Part shown: one piece after another, positions 24,667 through 35,907 of the stretch
Layout of the letters: each line of letters opens with the position of its first letter
How positions within the stretch are numbered: the first letter of the stretch is position 1
NCBI GenBank assembly: GCA_014773175.1
Contig: VXCM01002604.1
Coordinates: 1 to 64,000 of the forward strand
Direction: 5' to 3'
From: Lucifuga dentata
Lineage: Eukaryota; Chordata; Actinopteri; Ophidiiformes; Bythitidae
DNA: 64,000 nt
Translations under genes and position numbers: made by a program
Notes under the pieces: model-generated
Database searches by the model: none
Seen by the model: the letters and a program-made list of their open reading frames with translations, nothing else
What the model was told of the DNA's origin: nothing

Positions 24667-25157
24667 TTTTTCTTGTCAATACTGAGCACACAGTTAAACA
24701 TTCCTAGTCCAGATTTCAAAAGTAAGCTGACCTCTTTTTTTTAATGACTCTATTTGGAGCCAGATGAGACTGAGATTAAGAAAAAATATGTTAATGTGAA
24801 AGCATGAGGAAAACTAATTTCAGGGGAACTTAGCAGAAAAAAAAAAAAAAAAAAAAAAAAGGCACTGCATACAACACCAAAACCAAAACCTCATGGTTCA
24901 TGTTTTGGAGCTGCTTTGCTGCATCAGGGCCTGGAAAGCTTACAGAGGGTTAGGGTTCGGGCTGAGGGAATAATGAAGTCAAAACTGTGTTGAGAAATCT
25001 TACAGGAGAATGTCAGGGTAGCAAAACATTAGCAGAAGCTTAATAGAAGTTTGACCATGCAAATATAATGACCCAAAACACACAAGTAAACCAAGAAGAA
25101 GAAAGAAATTTTGGTTTAAGAAGAAGAAAATTAGCATTTTGGAATCACCAAGTCAGA
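23278..25157. other. no gene; poly-A/(AT)n tract
   Basis: Contains a poly-A with N running into (AT)n at 24600-24664 and a second poly-A at 24838-24860. The 23640-23830 part is repeat-free and mixed in composition. No exon identified. Confidence 0.5.
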
Positions 25158-25165
25158 GTCTAGAC

Positions 25166-25790
25166 CAGTGATCAAACCTTTTCTAAGCCAAGATTACTTT
25201 TCGTGACTGAAAGAAAAGATCTATCTTTTAGAAACTTAGCAAATACAAGCCCATACAGAAGATCAAATGTGGAATAATGCTGTATCTTTTTATTCCTTAA
25301 ACAACTCTCCATCTGTAAAGGGTTTCTTGTGTTTAGCCAAAAGGTGACTCAAACAGTGGCTTGTGGTGTGGTGATGCTCTATGTTGCCTTTTTTTTNTTT
25401 TTTTTTTTTTTTTTTTTTTTGTAAGAGCAGCAGCTTGGTGACATATAAGGCAGACAGGTTTGTCTTTAACTGATGTGAACAAAAAGTCATGTTACCACTC
25501 AGAGTGAAAGTTGTACATTTTAGACTTCTTTCTGTTGCTCCTCCATCTTGACAGCTAGCTAACCTGTTCTGTAAAACTGGGAGATTATTATCCTGATTGA
25601 AGATTTGATTGGAAGGACTGAACCAATCAGGACATTGTAAAGCGTACTGTAACACCTTACCAAATGGATCTTGTGGTAGCCACAGAGCTCTGATTGGTGT
25701 AAAGTAGCAAATAATTTTTAAGCTTTAAAGATTAACTTTGAACATAGTAAACATTGACCTGTCGATTGCAATTGATAGTTTGCAGAAATT
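25166..25790 (-). mobile_element. degraded hAT-like element with transposase fragment
   Basis: The left end reads CAGTGATCAAACCTTTTCTA after the flank GTCTAGAC, a hAT-like target. The minus strand encodes HCLSHLLAKHKKPFTDGELF near 25291-25355, which resembles the conserved segment (AKKxKPFTDGE) near the N-terminus of ZBED5-type hAT transposases. A poly-T with N at 25391-25420 breaks the frame. The right end is unclear; sequence near 25757-25785 (GACCTGTCGATTGCAATTG) looks terminal, but no matching target duplication was found. Confidence 0.6.
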
Positions 25791-26993
25791 CTGTGGCGTA
25801 ATTTGAAGAGGGTTGCTCATGAAAGAAATCCCAGAAATATCAGGACAGTTTTTTTCAGATGAAAAATCTGAAATTCCTCCTTGGTGTTATGCACGTCTGA
25901 TCTGCAGCTACAGGAAATGTTTGCCTAAAGGAGGTTCTACTACTTATTAAATACAAGGTACATAATAAACAGGCTGAACTGAAGCTGAAATATTGTATTA
26001 ATTAATATAAATTATGTCCCGTACTACATTAAAAACATCAAAATTTAATATGACATTCCAAAGAAGCGGCTACTAGGCATAATGTAAAACCACATCCACA
26101 TATAACTTCAGAAAAAATCATTAGCAGCAGAGTCGTAAATTAACATCCCTATTTCTAGACGAATAACAATATGAGAAGCAAAAACAGCAAACAAGGAAAT
26201 CTTCAAAGGAAGCCGAGCAAACCACTGGAGATGCACAGAAAATAGTATTTCCACAAAAACATTCCTATGGATTTGCTGAGGTTGGAGACAGCAGCACTTC
26301 ATTAAATCTAGCGGAAACTCAATACATGGAAATTATTTAAATGATTAAAGGAAAATAAAAGAGAAATTCCTTGGAAGAGGTTGAAACATTCAGCCCTCAC
26401 AGAAGTGAAGCATATTAGATGATAATGAGGAAGCAGTGTCCTTCGCTACAAAGAGCAGGATAAACATTTCAAATTCAGCAAATTAGCTCATCAGACAAAG
26501 CAAACACAGCAGAGGAGACGATGCAGATTGTATTGTTTGTCACTACAACATCATAGGATCAATGCTGATGTGTACAATGTTTTTCCACTTCTATGAATTC
26601 TACCCGAACCGCGCCGTACTAAACCAGAAATATCCACACAGCTCAGGTTATTTTTACACTGAAAATAAGTTGAGCAGATTGCAGATTTTTCCAATATCTC
26701 CTGTATTTCGTAAACAGCAATGAGCTCCTGTATCTCATCCACCTTCCATTTTGAAACGCTCCTGTCATTTCCCGTTGCCTTGTGGAAACAAGTCAAAAAT
26801 CAATTCTCTGCATCTGTCTACCAGAGAATCTCTGGTCTCTCTTCAATCCCCCCACTGCTTTTTATGACGACTCACATGAGCTAATCAGAACATCTGATGG
26901 CGGGAAGCAGCACATTTTATCCCTCAGTATCCATTTTGATAGAGGCTTGAATCTCTGCTTTCTATTTTTGAGGTCATTCTGCTGACGTCACCA
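25791..26993. other. no feature seen
   Basis: No transposon, tandem repeat or exon recognised. This is one of the longer repeat-free stretches and probably single-copy. Confidence 0.5.
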
Positions 26994-28688
26994 GTAAGTA
27001 AGTAAAAGTTTATTTCTATAGTACAATATTTGTGCTTACAGTGCAATTCAAAGACAGTTCAAAGACACTGAGATGCAAAGACACTCAGATTCAAAGACAT
27101 TCAGACAGCACATTAGGCATGTCAGACTAAGAAATACCCTAAAAGCCACCATAGAAGGCATAAGTTTCATATGCTTAGAAGTATACAATCCAAGAGTGAG
27201 TACACAGTAATCTTAGGCAAAAGCAAGCTTAAAAAGATGAGTCTTTAGCTTCTTTTTAAAGATGTCCACAGTGTCTGCTGCTCTTAAAACCAAAGGGAGA
27301 GAGTTCCACAGTTTAGGAACCATCACTTCAAAAGCATGGTCTCCTTTAGTCTTGACTCTAGACCAGGGGTGGTGAACTCCTGAGATTCAGAGAGCCAAAA
27401 ATAAAACCCCATTACTCCAAAGAGCCATAAGATGCCTTCATCGCACATTTAATGACATAAAACAAGCCAGTAAACTTCCTTAAAACACGGCTTTCTTTAA
27501 ATAATACAGATCTCTTTAACATCTCAATTTTTTGGTGTATATACAAAACACTACATTCTCAAAGAGATCAAGTTAGAAGGGAATTCTTAACACGACCCCC
27601 ACCCCCACCCCCCCTCTCCAACCAGCTGCAAAAGCCCAGAACCTCCAAAAATAAGAAGCTCCGAACATCCAAGAATACATTTTCCATGATATCTCAGTGA
27701 AGTTTTGTGTTGCAGTTCTTTCTCAAAGCTGGATTGTAGACTGCAGTCAGCATTTGGCCTCTGTCATGTTAAGTAAAAATCCTATTCTACAACAAACAAA
27801 CATTTAATATCAGTAACACCTATATTTTTCTCAAAAAATCCAAGTTTATTCTCTTGAATCTGCACTCAACCCTCCCATCACATGAATTCTTACCTGCTTT
27901 TGACTCAGTGGGACTTCTGTTTGTTTTCCACAATGGCCTGGGTTGAATTCTGTTGTGGCAACTCAAAGCAGTTCTTTCAAGTGGGTGTCCATGAGAACAG
28001 ATCGATGCTTGGATTTGATATGTTGCAACAGCGAAGTCTGACACAACAGGCAAAATAGTTTGCCATTTCTCTCCACAAAAAAAAANAAAAAAAAAAAAAA
28101 TATATATATATATATATATAAATCCTTCCATGCTGGTAAAAACATTCTGTGCTCCTCTTTATATTTTCGTTTAGTTTTTGCACTTTGCTAGCACCACCAT
28201 GGAAGTACACTCAGGCCATTAACAGACCAGCTGTAGGCTAGTTGGAAAAAGTGCAGCACCCACGCTGAGGACTGTGGTCGCGAATTGCAGCTGCACCTTT
28301 TTTTTTATCCGTAACATCAACATACATGAGTAGTGTCTTGATCTCATTGTGAACAAAACTTAAAAGAACAATATGAGCTGCACTGAACCAGTTCTAGAGC
28401 CACGGGTTTGCCACCCCTGCTCTAGATTGAGGAACACTAAGCAATCCCTGATTGGAAGACCTGAGAGACCTACTCGTAGCATAATGCTGTAGAAGCTCAC
28501 TAATATAGGCAGAAGACTGATGTGTAGCATTCTATAAATAAGGACCAGAATCTTCAGTTATTTCTAAATTTTATGGGAAGCAATGTAAGGAAATGAAAAG
28601 AGGTGCAGCTTTTGGAAGATCTGATCAGAAGCCTTTCAGCGGCATTCTGAACTGCTTGTAGGCAATCCAGGGATGAAGAGCTTAGGTT
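26994..28688 (-). mobile_element. L2-like LINE 3' part, split by hAT
   Basis: On the minus strand, 28680-28550 reads SSLDCLQAVQNAAERLL then SFHFLTLLPIKFR, the C-terminal reverse-transcriptase motif of L2/CR1-type LINEs (LQxVQNAAARLL ... LHWLPVKFRI). Beyond the hAT insertion, 27350-27220 reads GDHAFEVMVPKLWNSLPL then FKKKLKTHLFKLAF, the typical end of such ORF2 proteins. A non-coding 3' end follows, to an AATAAA-like motif and (TTAC)n-like tail near 26994-27020. The frame is broken, and only the 3' third or less is present. Confidence 0.8.
27364..28419 (-). mobile_element. non-autonomous hAT transposon, sister of 9299
   Basis: Ends are CAGGGGTGGTGAACTCC and GGTTTGCCACCCCTG. The flanks are CTCTAGAC (27356-27363) and CTCTAGAT (28420-28427), an 8-bp target duplication with one mismatch. 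The minus strand carries a BED-type zinc-finger remnant, VERNGKLFCLLCQTSLLQHI followed by KSKHRS, i.e. C-x2-C and H-x-x-x-H spacing near 27990-28080. A poly-A/(AT)n tract with N interrupts at 28077-28120. It is inserted in the L2-like LINE. Confidence 0.92.
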
Positions 28689-28689
28689 A

Positions 28690-28992
28690 GTGACAATGGA
28701 CCTGCAGCATGCACTGGGGTGGTTTGAAGAGGGGCAGGATCCAGATTTCCAAATCTGACACCATAGTCTCCTGGAAAACGATGGACCTGTACCCTCCAGG
28801 TGGAGCCTGCATGGCTGTCTTGATGAGTGAAGGGAGGATGGCACATGATTGGCAGGTGGATTAGGGCATCATACACAGCGATGCAGACGTTGTATTGAGC
28901 CGTTATGGTGAAATAGGACTGAACCTGAAGCTGAAGCTTTCGATTTTCCAGTTGATCCACGTTCACATTCTCACCCTCATCTGGGTGGTGAC
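28690..28992 (+). mobile_element. Rex/RTE-type LINE 3' part, first piece
   Basis: Decayed but alignable with the better copy at 56345-57058. Landmarks include GACCTGCAGCATGCACTGG, GATGAGTGAAGGGAGGATGG, TTGGCAGGTGGATTAGGGC and AAGCTTTCGATTTTCC then GATCCACGTTCACATTCTCA. It stops at 28992, where a TTAA-B MITE begins, and resumes at about 30200. It encodes the C-terminal region after the reverse transcriptase and is not functional. Confidence 0.75.
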
Positions 28993-29261
28993 TTAAAGGA
29001 TGATATCAGCAATTTTTCATGTTTAAGCCCAGTGAATACTACCCGCATTCAAGGTACAATACTGATGAGCAATTTCCAAAACTTAAAACCGCATTTTAGT
29101 TTTCCTGTTATTTTTGCCAGATCCTCTAATCTTTCAAAATCAAATGTTCAGGTGATACACCCACCTTAAAATTCAATGTTTCACCTGCTAACACGTACTG
29201 TACATCTGATTCTAGAAAAGAATGGGCATTTTTAATGTCTCAGTAAAAGCCGTCTTACCCA

Positions 29262-29885
29262 CTATGCTCCAATGTCACACCCGGCCGGAATGAGAGGGAA
29301 TCTCTCTTTGAATTGCCTCTCCTGAGGTTTCTTCCATTTTTTTCATTTATACATTAAGGGTATTTTTAGGGAGTTTTTCCTCATCTTCTTAGTGGGCTGG
29401 GGCAGGAGCCATTAATGTGTGGGCCAATAAAGTATGTGATATTGGGTTATACAAACTAGTGCAGTGCTCATTCAAAACGTGACTGTTCGGACTTTATGGT
29501 GTGTGCTGCAGCCTGCCATAATTTTGATCTGCGCATCTTTGTGAGCTAGCTTTGTTTGTTGTACAGCGCGAAAGCATGTGCTGCCATTTGCTGTAACAAT
29601 GACACAGTGTCTCAATCAGTGGCAACAGGTTGAGACCATGCCACTAGACCAGAGCATATGCTGCCATACCCAGAAAGTATCCTGCCGTGTGGACTACTTT
29701 TTACCAGCACAGCGGTTCTCAATTTGAGAACCGCTTTACATGTGACACTGCATGTTCTTGGGTTCTGAGCAATAAACCTATCGAATAATTTCAACTTTAT
29801 ACAGTGCTGGGTTCTAGAGATGTTGGTGCCACAGACAGACAGACAGATTCCTGCCTTTATATTTAGATAAACTTGACTTGACTGG
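29262..29885 (+). mobile_element. L2-like LINE 3' tail, itself interrupted
   Basis: Contains CTCCTGAGGTTTCTTCC, GGGAGTTTTTCCTCATC and GATATTGGGTTATACAAA, which are typical of the 3' untranslated end of a common fish LINE, most likely L2-like. The expected short tandem tail appears only after the interruption, as AAACTTGACTTGACTGG at 29868-29885. The repeat called family C lies between. Confidence 0.65.
29456..29868 (+). repeat. family C repeat, copy 1
   Basis: Begins CTAGTGCAGTGCTCATTC and ends (GACA)n, CTGCCTTTATATTTAGAT. It shares order and sequence with 50207-50515: TATGGTGTG, CAGCCTGCCATAA, ACTTTTTACCAGCACAGC, TGAGCAATAAACCT, GAGATGTTGGTGC. A 12-bp inverted repeat (AGCGGTTCTCAA / TTGAGAACCGCT) lies at 29709-29733. 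I could not assign a class. Confidence 0.7.
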
Positions 29886-30199
29886 ACTCCTGGAACTATA
29901 TTGCAAATGTATATTGTCTTCTGTGCATCTCCGTTGTGGACCAGTTGAATAAATGTCGACAAAAAAACCTAATAGAGATGTTGTTTGGTGTGATGGATTA
30001 CGTATCTCAAGCACATTTTAATTTTAAAATCATACAGCAATGAACTGAAAACAATGGCAGTCTTGAAGGTAGGAAAAAAAAATTCTAAAATGTATTGCTG
30101 CAGTAGTATTTTTGTGAAATAGCTGTCCACAACGTAAGATGTATGGAGGTTGTATATGTTGGGCTCAAGCATGAAGTATTGCTGGTATTGTCCTTTCAA

Positions 30200-30520
30200 A
30201 ACATGACTGCAGTTACAGTGACAAAAAGGAGTTTCCTCCATGGGGTGTGTGACCTCACCCATGAAGACATGATGAGAGCTGAGATATCTAGAGAGAGCTC
30301 AGATTGGAATACCTCAAGTTGAAAGGAGTCCAGGTGGATCAGACATTATTTGGGTGACTCCTCGATGCCTACTGGGTGGTATGACCAGCTAGATGGAGAC
30401 CGCAAGTCAGACCCAGAACATGCTGGGGGCATTACATGTGCCATCTGGCGTGTGAATACCCCGAAATCCCTGAAGAAGACTTGGAGGACGTGGATGGATG
30501 AATTTGCCTGTCATGTATCG
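30200..30520 (+). mobile_element. Rex/RTE-type LINE 3' part, second piece
   Basis: Resumes after the MITE with GGAGTTTCCTCCATGGGGTG, then CTCAAGTTGAAAGGAGTCCA, CAGACCCAGAACATGCTGG and ATCTGGCGTGTGAATACCCC. These align in order with the LINE at 56680-56940. The terminal (GGAT)n is degraded, with only GGACGTGGATGGATGAA near 30487. Confidence 0.75.
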
Positions 30521-31469
30521 GTGCCTGTACCTGCTGCTGTTCTAAAAAAATCTTGAATCGAGTCCATTTGTATGGGAAATGGCCACTGGACTGGCCTTTT
30601 TTTCCACTTGTTTTAAGAAAATGAAGCTTTTCAGACACAATATCAGACAAGATGAGTTGTTGTGATGATATTTTTTTACATACATGTTTCAGTATGTTCC
30701 CAGTCAAAACAATAAAATGGAAAATTTTAATTAAAAGTATAGAAAATTGTCCTCAGAAACATCTGACTACATATGTTCTCTTGACTTAAAACCTGTTATT
30801 TCACACCTGCCAGTCAGTGAATAAAGAATAGGGATGTAGAAAAGCGAGTAGAAATAGGTCAATCTGATCGCAATTAACACCAACCAAAGATTTCAAATTA
30901 TATGAAGACATAGAGGAAATAGAAAAGTGAGAAATTTAAAAAATGAACCTTTAATCACAGGGTACATGGGGTTCTAAATGTGATTTCTTCCTCTCAGCAG
31001 TTCACCTGCTGACCAGCAAGATTCCACACAGCTAAGAAATACTCTCAGCTGGGGAAGATATACAGGTGGGCAACATGAACGAATAGGGATGAGGAGAAAC
31101 AAATGGTGGTTAAAAATAGTTCAAACGGTGAAGGAAACGGTGTATTAGATGAAAGTGCACCGCATTCAAACGAGCACTGGGACTTTGCTGCGTTATCCTC
31201 GGCTGCTCTCGCTTTTAGAACATCTGTCACTCACATCGATGCTGCTTTAACTTAACTGCTCACATGCTAGAATAATTAATACTGAAGTCTATAAATCCAT
31301 GCAGGTGCACAACTTGCGTCAATGCAAGATGTGCACAATTAAAGGGATGTTTGTTTGCATTTGCATTGTTTAGCAACTGCTTTATGTAGACATAAACTTA
31401 TAATTTAGATCATTTGATGTAAATATGCATATCAGGATACAGATACAGCATTTTTTTTCCACTTTTTTT
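30521..31469. other. no feature seen
   Basis: AT-rich sequence without recognised coding or repeat structure. Confidence 0.5.
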
Positions 31470-31700
31470 AAAGGTAAGGCAAGTTTATAGCCCCATTCAA
31501 ACGCAAAGGTAATTCAAAGTGCTTTGCATTAGGCAAAATGCATTTAAATATTTAAAAGGCAATAAAGAAAAAGCAAAGTTGTAGCATTTAAAAGACAAAG
31601 AGGAGGGGCATAAAATGAGATAAAATATAAAATAAAATCAGAATAAAATCAAATGAAATCAAATCAAATTGAATAATCTTTATAGTGCATTTATAGTGCA
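31470..31700 (-). repeat. possible LINE 3' tail, antisense
   Basis: GGCAAGTTTATAG, AATTCAAAGTGCTTTGCATT and a later run of AAAATCAAATGAAATCAAAT-type units resemble the antisense of fish LINE 3' ends, which are often read as TTTATTTATATAGCGC with CAAAGTGCTTTAC. No coding part remains. Confidence 0.4.
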
Positions 31701-31703
31701 GAA

Positions 31704-32109
31704 TTAAAGGCAGACCACACTGAATTTACACACCAAATTCTATTTATTGGTCATGGGAAGTACATTTCAGCATGTGAAAAAAAAAAAAAAAAAAAAANTT
31801 TTTTTTTTTTTTTGGCTGTAGAGAAGCTGTGCAAAGTCAGGAAAACTGACCTCTATGACATCACAAAGGTTACTTCTGTTGGTGCTAAAGGCTACAAGTC
31901 TGAAAACCAAAGGCTTTCACAGAAATCTCGCAAATTTGGGAAATTTACAAGAAGTTCAGGAGAGCTAATCAAAGTTGTAGTCCAAACAAGAAACAGGAAA
32001 CAGGAAGTAACCATTCTCTACAGCCACAAAAGCCATTATGAAGTTGTTTTCACATTATGACATTATGACAGCAACTGAACTGTGTCAAATTGGTGGAGTT
32101 CCTCTTTAA
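31704..32109. mobile_element. second TTAA-flanked MITE family
   Basis: Left TTAAAGGCAGACCACACTGA and right GGTGGAGTTCCTCTTTAA, whose complement is TTAAAGAGGAACTCCACC. The terminal repeats are diverged over about 27 bp and TTAA flanks both ends. The AAAGAGGAACTCCACC end is widespread in fish genomes in my memory. A poly-A/N/poly-T block (31777-31814) in the middle makes the true length uncertain. Confidence 0.65.
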
Positions 32110-32680
32110 CATTACAGTTGTAGACGTATTTGCCTATTTCTTGAAAACTAAGACACCCACATCTGAAAAAAGCAGGCGTGTGTATCCTATGATGGATTAT
32201 CAATAAGTCAATAACTTTTACCTTGATCCAGATATTGATTCAGATTTGGTAGATTAAAATATATGCTCAGACAAGGGTCACATTTATGACATCCCTGTAC
32301 ATTAACAACTGGGTGAGAAACAAACTACTACCAATGTGTAGCTAAGCTAATGCTGATTCAGCAGAATTTAAAATAAAAAGGTTTTGACATGTTTTCAATA
32401 GTTATGGATAGGGATCCAGAATAAGATGATGTCTGCCGTATCGCTGAACAATGAATTTGCATGACAAATCTTTTTTTTTTTTTACATATTTCACTTCAAG
32501 GAGTTGAACAGTAAAAACAGAAGACTTGTGGGTCTTGGTGAAGGTATGAACTCTGAGAAAACTTGAAATGTGAATGCAAATACTGACTTGAAATCATGAA
32601 CAATATGAGTCAAAATGTAAGGAGCTATACCTACAATGGCATATTAGGAGAGCAAAAATAAGGAGAGCATTATTTTGAGA
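32110..32680. other. no feature seen
   Basis: AT-rich, with a short poly-T near 32471-32484. No gene recognised. Confidence 0.5.
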
Positions 32681-33120
32681 TTTCAAACTTGCAAATTTGC
32701 GAGTTTTTAAATTTGAAAATTTGCCAGTTTTAAAAGTCTGTATGCTATGATAATTTGATGATTTTGTGCTAAAAGCACAACTATTTCTTTATTGCCAAAT
32801 CCAGTGCAAAGGTATAATTTAATAATGTCATGGAATGCAGGTATTGATTTCCATTTTCATTATTGTTTTTGGATGAGCAGTTTTTGAATTGAGCTGTGCC
32901 AGTTGTTTTTTTTATGTAATAACCTTTAATGTGAGTACATGACCTTTAATAAGGCCATGTACTCACATTAAAGGTTATTAAATTATACCTTTCCATTGGA
33001 TTTAGCAACAAACAAATACTTGTTCTTTTAGCGCAAAATCATCGAATTATCATAAGCATACTGACTTTTAAAACTGGCAGATTTTCGAGTGCTAAAACTC
33101 GCAAATTTGTGAGTTTAAAG
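32681..33120. mobile_element. long-arm foldback element
   Basis: The left arm 32681-32825 and right arm 32975-33120 are imperfect reverse complements over about 145 bp (for example GCCAGTTTTAAAAGTC against GACTTTTAAAACTGGC). A second, perfect 24-bp inverted repeat lies at 32918-32941 and 32956-32979 (loop 14), overlapping the inner end of the right arm. No coding capacity and no clear target duplication. It looks like a foldback-type MITE of unknown superfamily. Confidence 0.8.
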
Positions 33121-33988
33121 TTGTGGCCTTAATACACTGTCTTATATACCATACACCATGTCATTTAAAATCATTTCTAATCATCCACTGATTGTATAGT
33201 TTAGGTTGAAAATGTATACCTGTCGCCGTTTTTCACTCTCACTATCATCTTACAATAATTTATGGATCCCATATGATGGTTGAATCCAACTGTAAACAAA
33301 AGCAGCAAGCAAAACTTCCTGTTTGCTGACAAAACATGAGCAGATGGCGTTTAATGTAGCATCCTTTCATTACCTTCTCTGGGAAATCTGGCACTCGAAC
33401 CAACTGAAGAAACCCAGAAGCCGTTATTTTATCTTTGGATAAATGGAGCTGGAGCCTGTTTTTTCTTATATCTGTGTCATCGTGGACGCGCTGCACACCA
33501 GCTGTCATTGTTATTTTTGTATTACCTAACCAGCAAAAGCAGGACATCTGTGTGCACGAGAGGGAATATATGTAGGATTTTTTTGATCATGCATTGATGC
33601 TCCAGCAAATCGACATATTTTCTAATGAGGATCTGGTTCAATCAGAATGAATATGATGCACTCTGACTTATACTATTACATAGCATTTATCGATAATGTC
33701 TGGCTACAGGAAGCTCGCCAAGTAATCCGACTCGATTGTTGCCTTTTGATCAGATTTCATGAGTATGTATAAATATATTTGAACATCCTGGATTCTATTG
33801 CAGAAGATATTAGTCTTCTGCTGTCTAAATACTGTTCAAAACACTTTTCTTCAGATAAGAACTGTAAAAACATTGGCTCATGGTGATGTACATCCACAAA
33901 CATCCAGATCAGCTTCCAAAAACTAACTCTAACAACTCACAGATCATCAGGCCCCCTACTGGTGTTGACACTGATTTTGTGCATATAC
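33121..33988. other. no feature seen
   Basis: No gene or recognised repeat. A 95-codon minus-strand open frame at 33260-33547 has no motif I recognise. Confidence 0.5.
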
Positions 33989-34501
33989 CAAAAGGACCAT
34001 ACCGTCAATTTTAAGCCCGTTAAATACTACAATACTACAATACAGGTTACTGACAAACAATTTCCAAAATATAAAATGCCCATCTTAAAATTCAATGTTT
34101 CGCCTGCTGACACTTATGCACGATTGCAGAAGGCACAGCCGTTTTAATTTCTTGGTAAAAGCTGTCTTCTCCTGTGACTACATTCCGTGGCAGAGACATA
34201 CATTGATTGTTTTCCATGCAGCTCCATGTTGGATTAGTTCAATAAAGTTATATTGACAAAAAAACTTAATAGACATTGTGTTCGCTGTAATGGATTATGT
34301 ATCTCAAGCACATTTCAAGTTTCTGCAAGTTTATTTTAACAGCATACTGGAATGAACTGAAGCCAATGGCAGTCTGGAAGGTAGGAAAAACAATTCTAAA
34401 ATGTACTGCTAAAGTAGTATATTTTGGGAAATGACAGTAACATAACATGCATGCATGTTGTATTGAGCTCAAACATGCAAAATGCTGGTATTATCTTTTA
34501 A
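33989..34501 (-). mobile_element. TTAA-B MITE, reverse, left TTAA mutated
   Basis: Left end AAAGGACCATACCGTCAATT preceded by CAAA-like bases instead of TTAA. Right end GCTGGTATTATCTTTTAA. The interior follows reversed B order, including CATCTTAAAATTCAATGTTT, GCAGCTCCATGTTGGATTA, GATGGATTATGTATCTCAAG and GTCTGGAAGGTAGGAAAAAC. Confidence 0.85.
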
Positions 34502-35072
34502 TTTGCCTCTTAACAAGCAAGTATAAGGAAATTCACTTTTTTAAAAAAAGATCCTGACATGCGACAGTAATAATCCCAACTGTCACTTGTTTTTTTTTGT
34601 TTTGTTTTGTTTTGTTTTTTTTTTGTGGAAGTGTGTTTGTGACTATTACTTGGAGGAAGAAATGAGGAGGGGAGGGGCTGGGCCGATGCCAGTTTTCCCA
34701 CCATGTGGAGGTGCCGGCATGAATAAGCATTTGCATAAAGCAGGTGGGCAAAACAGTTGAAATGTTTGACAAAACCCTGGTGGGCAATGCTTGCTTCACA
34801 GTGCATTAAACATTAATGAAAGCCGATTAATAAAAAAGAAAAAAGAAAAAAACATACTCAAAAAAAAAAAAAAAACNAAAAAAAAAAAAAAAACGTGTGG
34901 ATTTTAAAAGAAGTAGCTGCTGACTTATTTGCTGCTGAAGCGTTTCTGTCGCACATGCATCTTCATGCTTTCAATACAGATTTATTGGTATGCTGAGTGA
35001 TAAATGAGACCTATTATTGCTACAATTCCCTGAAGACAGATGTTAACACACATGCATACATACTCCAACCAA

Positions 35073-35118
<46 letters not shown>

Positions 35119-35139
35119 TATACACACACGCTCAGCGTN

Positions 35140-35185
<46 letters not shown>

Positions 35186-35205
35186 TATACACACACGCTC
35201 AGCGT
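35073..35205. repeat. (AC)n tract duplicated around N
   Basis: Bases 35073-35138 and 35140-35205 are identical 66-bp blocks of AC repeat ending ACACGCTCAGCGT, separated by one N. This is a likely contig-overlap artefact. Confidence 0.9.
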
Positions 35206-35811
35206 TAACATGGATGTCGGTTGGTGTGCTGGCAGGAAGGTGCTACCATGGTGCCACTGTGGACTTGAATTGTACATGGCTTGGAGAAAGTGATGAGTTA
35301 CCTGCAGAGCACCAGACTGCTCTGGAAAATAATCAACCGTGTGTGTGTGTCCGTGTGTGTGTGTGAAGATGTCCTTCCTACTGACAGTGCAGAACAGGTG
35401 GGTCCTACAGTGGAGCGTGCCAGCACTGCAGAGGTTGCATGGATGGATGCAGGGGGGTGGAAGTGGGAATCTCCGCATGGCCAGCCAGAGCAAACACGAT
35501 GCCTCTCCCTCCTTTTCTTATATCCTTTCTCTTTTCTCTTCTAAAGGCTCCCGCAGACAGTGAAATTACAGCAATTTTATAAATTCTCTGCAAGCTGCGA
35601 CACAGCTCTCATGCATGACATCGATTTTGACATATGCAGACTGAACGATGATAATGCCTGCTGAATCGTAGGCTACGATGCAAGTCGAAAGAGAAAACAG
35701 GAGCATAGAACGTCATCGGAGTGCGTCGTAGATCTGCGCTGGTCTTGTGGAAAATAGTAAAGCTAAACAAGAAGCAAACCTTGGCTTCTGTGTATCGAAA
35801 ACCTCCAAAGA

Positions 35812-35907
35812 AGAGGAGGAGGAGGAGGAGGAGGAGGAGNATCTCATCTATCAGGGCTCAGTTGAAGATGGAGTAAAGGAGGAGGAGGAGGAGGAGGAGG
35901 AGGAGGG
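35812..35907. repeat. (GGA)n microsatellite with N
   Basis: Two GGA/GAG runs around 35812-35839 and 35878-35907, with an N at 35840 between them. The gap may hide more repeat. Confidence 0.85.

Larger units (their letters stand above)
28993..30199 (-). mobile_element. TTAA-B MITE carrying other insertions
   Basis: Left end TTAAAGGATGATATCAGCAA. Reversed B order follows (CTTTCAAAATCAAATGTTCA, CACCCACCTTAAAATTCAAT, GTAAAAGCCGTCTT) to about 29260. It resumes near 29886 (CTCCTGGAACTATAT, TATTGTCTTCTGTGC, GATGGATTACGTATCTCAAG, GAAGGTAGGAAAAA) and ends GCTGGTATTGTCCTTTCAA at 30199, the last TTAA mutated. Foreign sequence occupies 29262-29885. The whole copy sits in the Rex-type LINE. Confidence 0.85.

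Noticed and set aside
24953..24966. GGGTTAGGGTTCGGG as an interstitial telomere repeat
   Set aside because: Only two units, one of them imperfect, so chance cannot be excluded.
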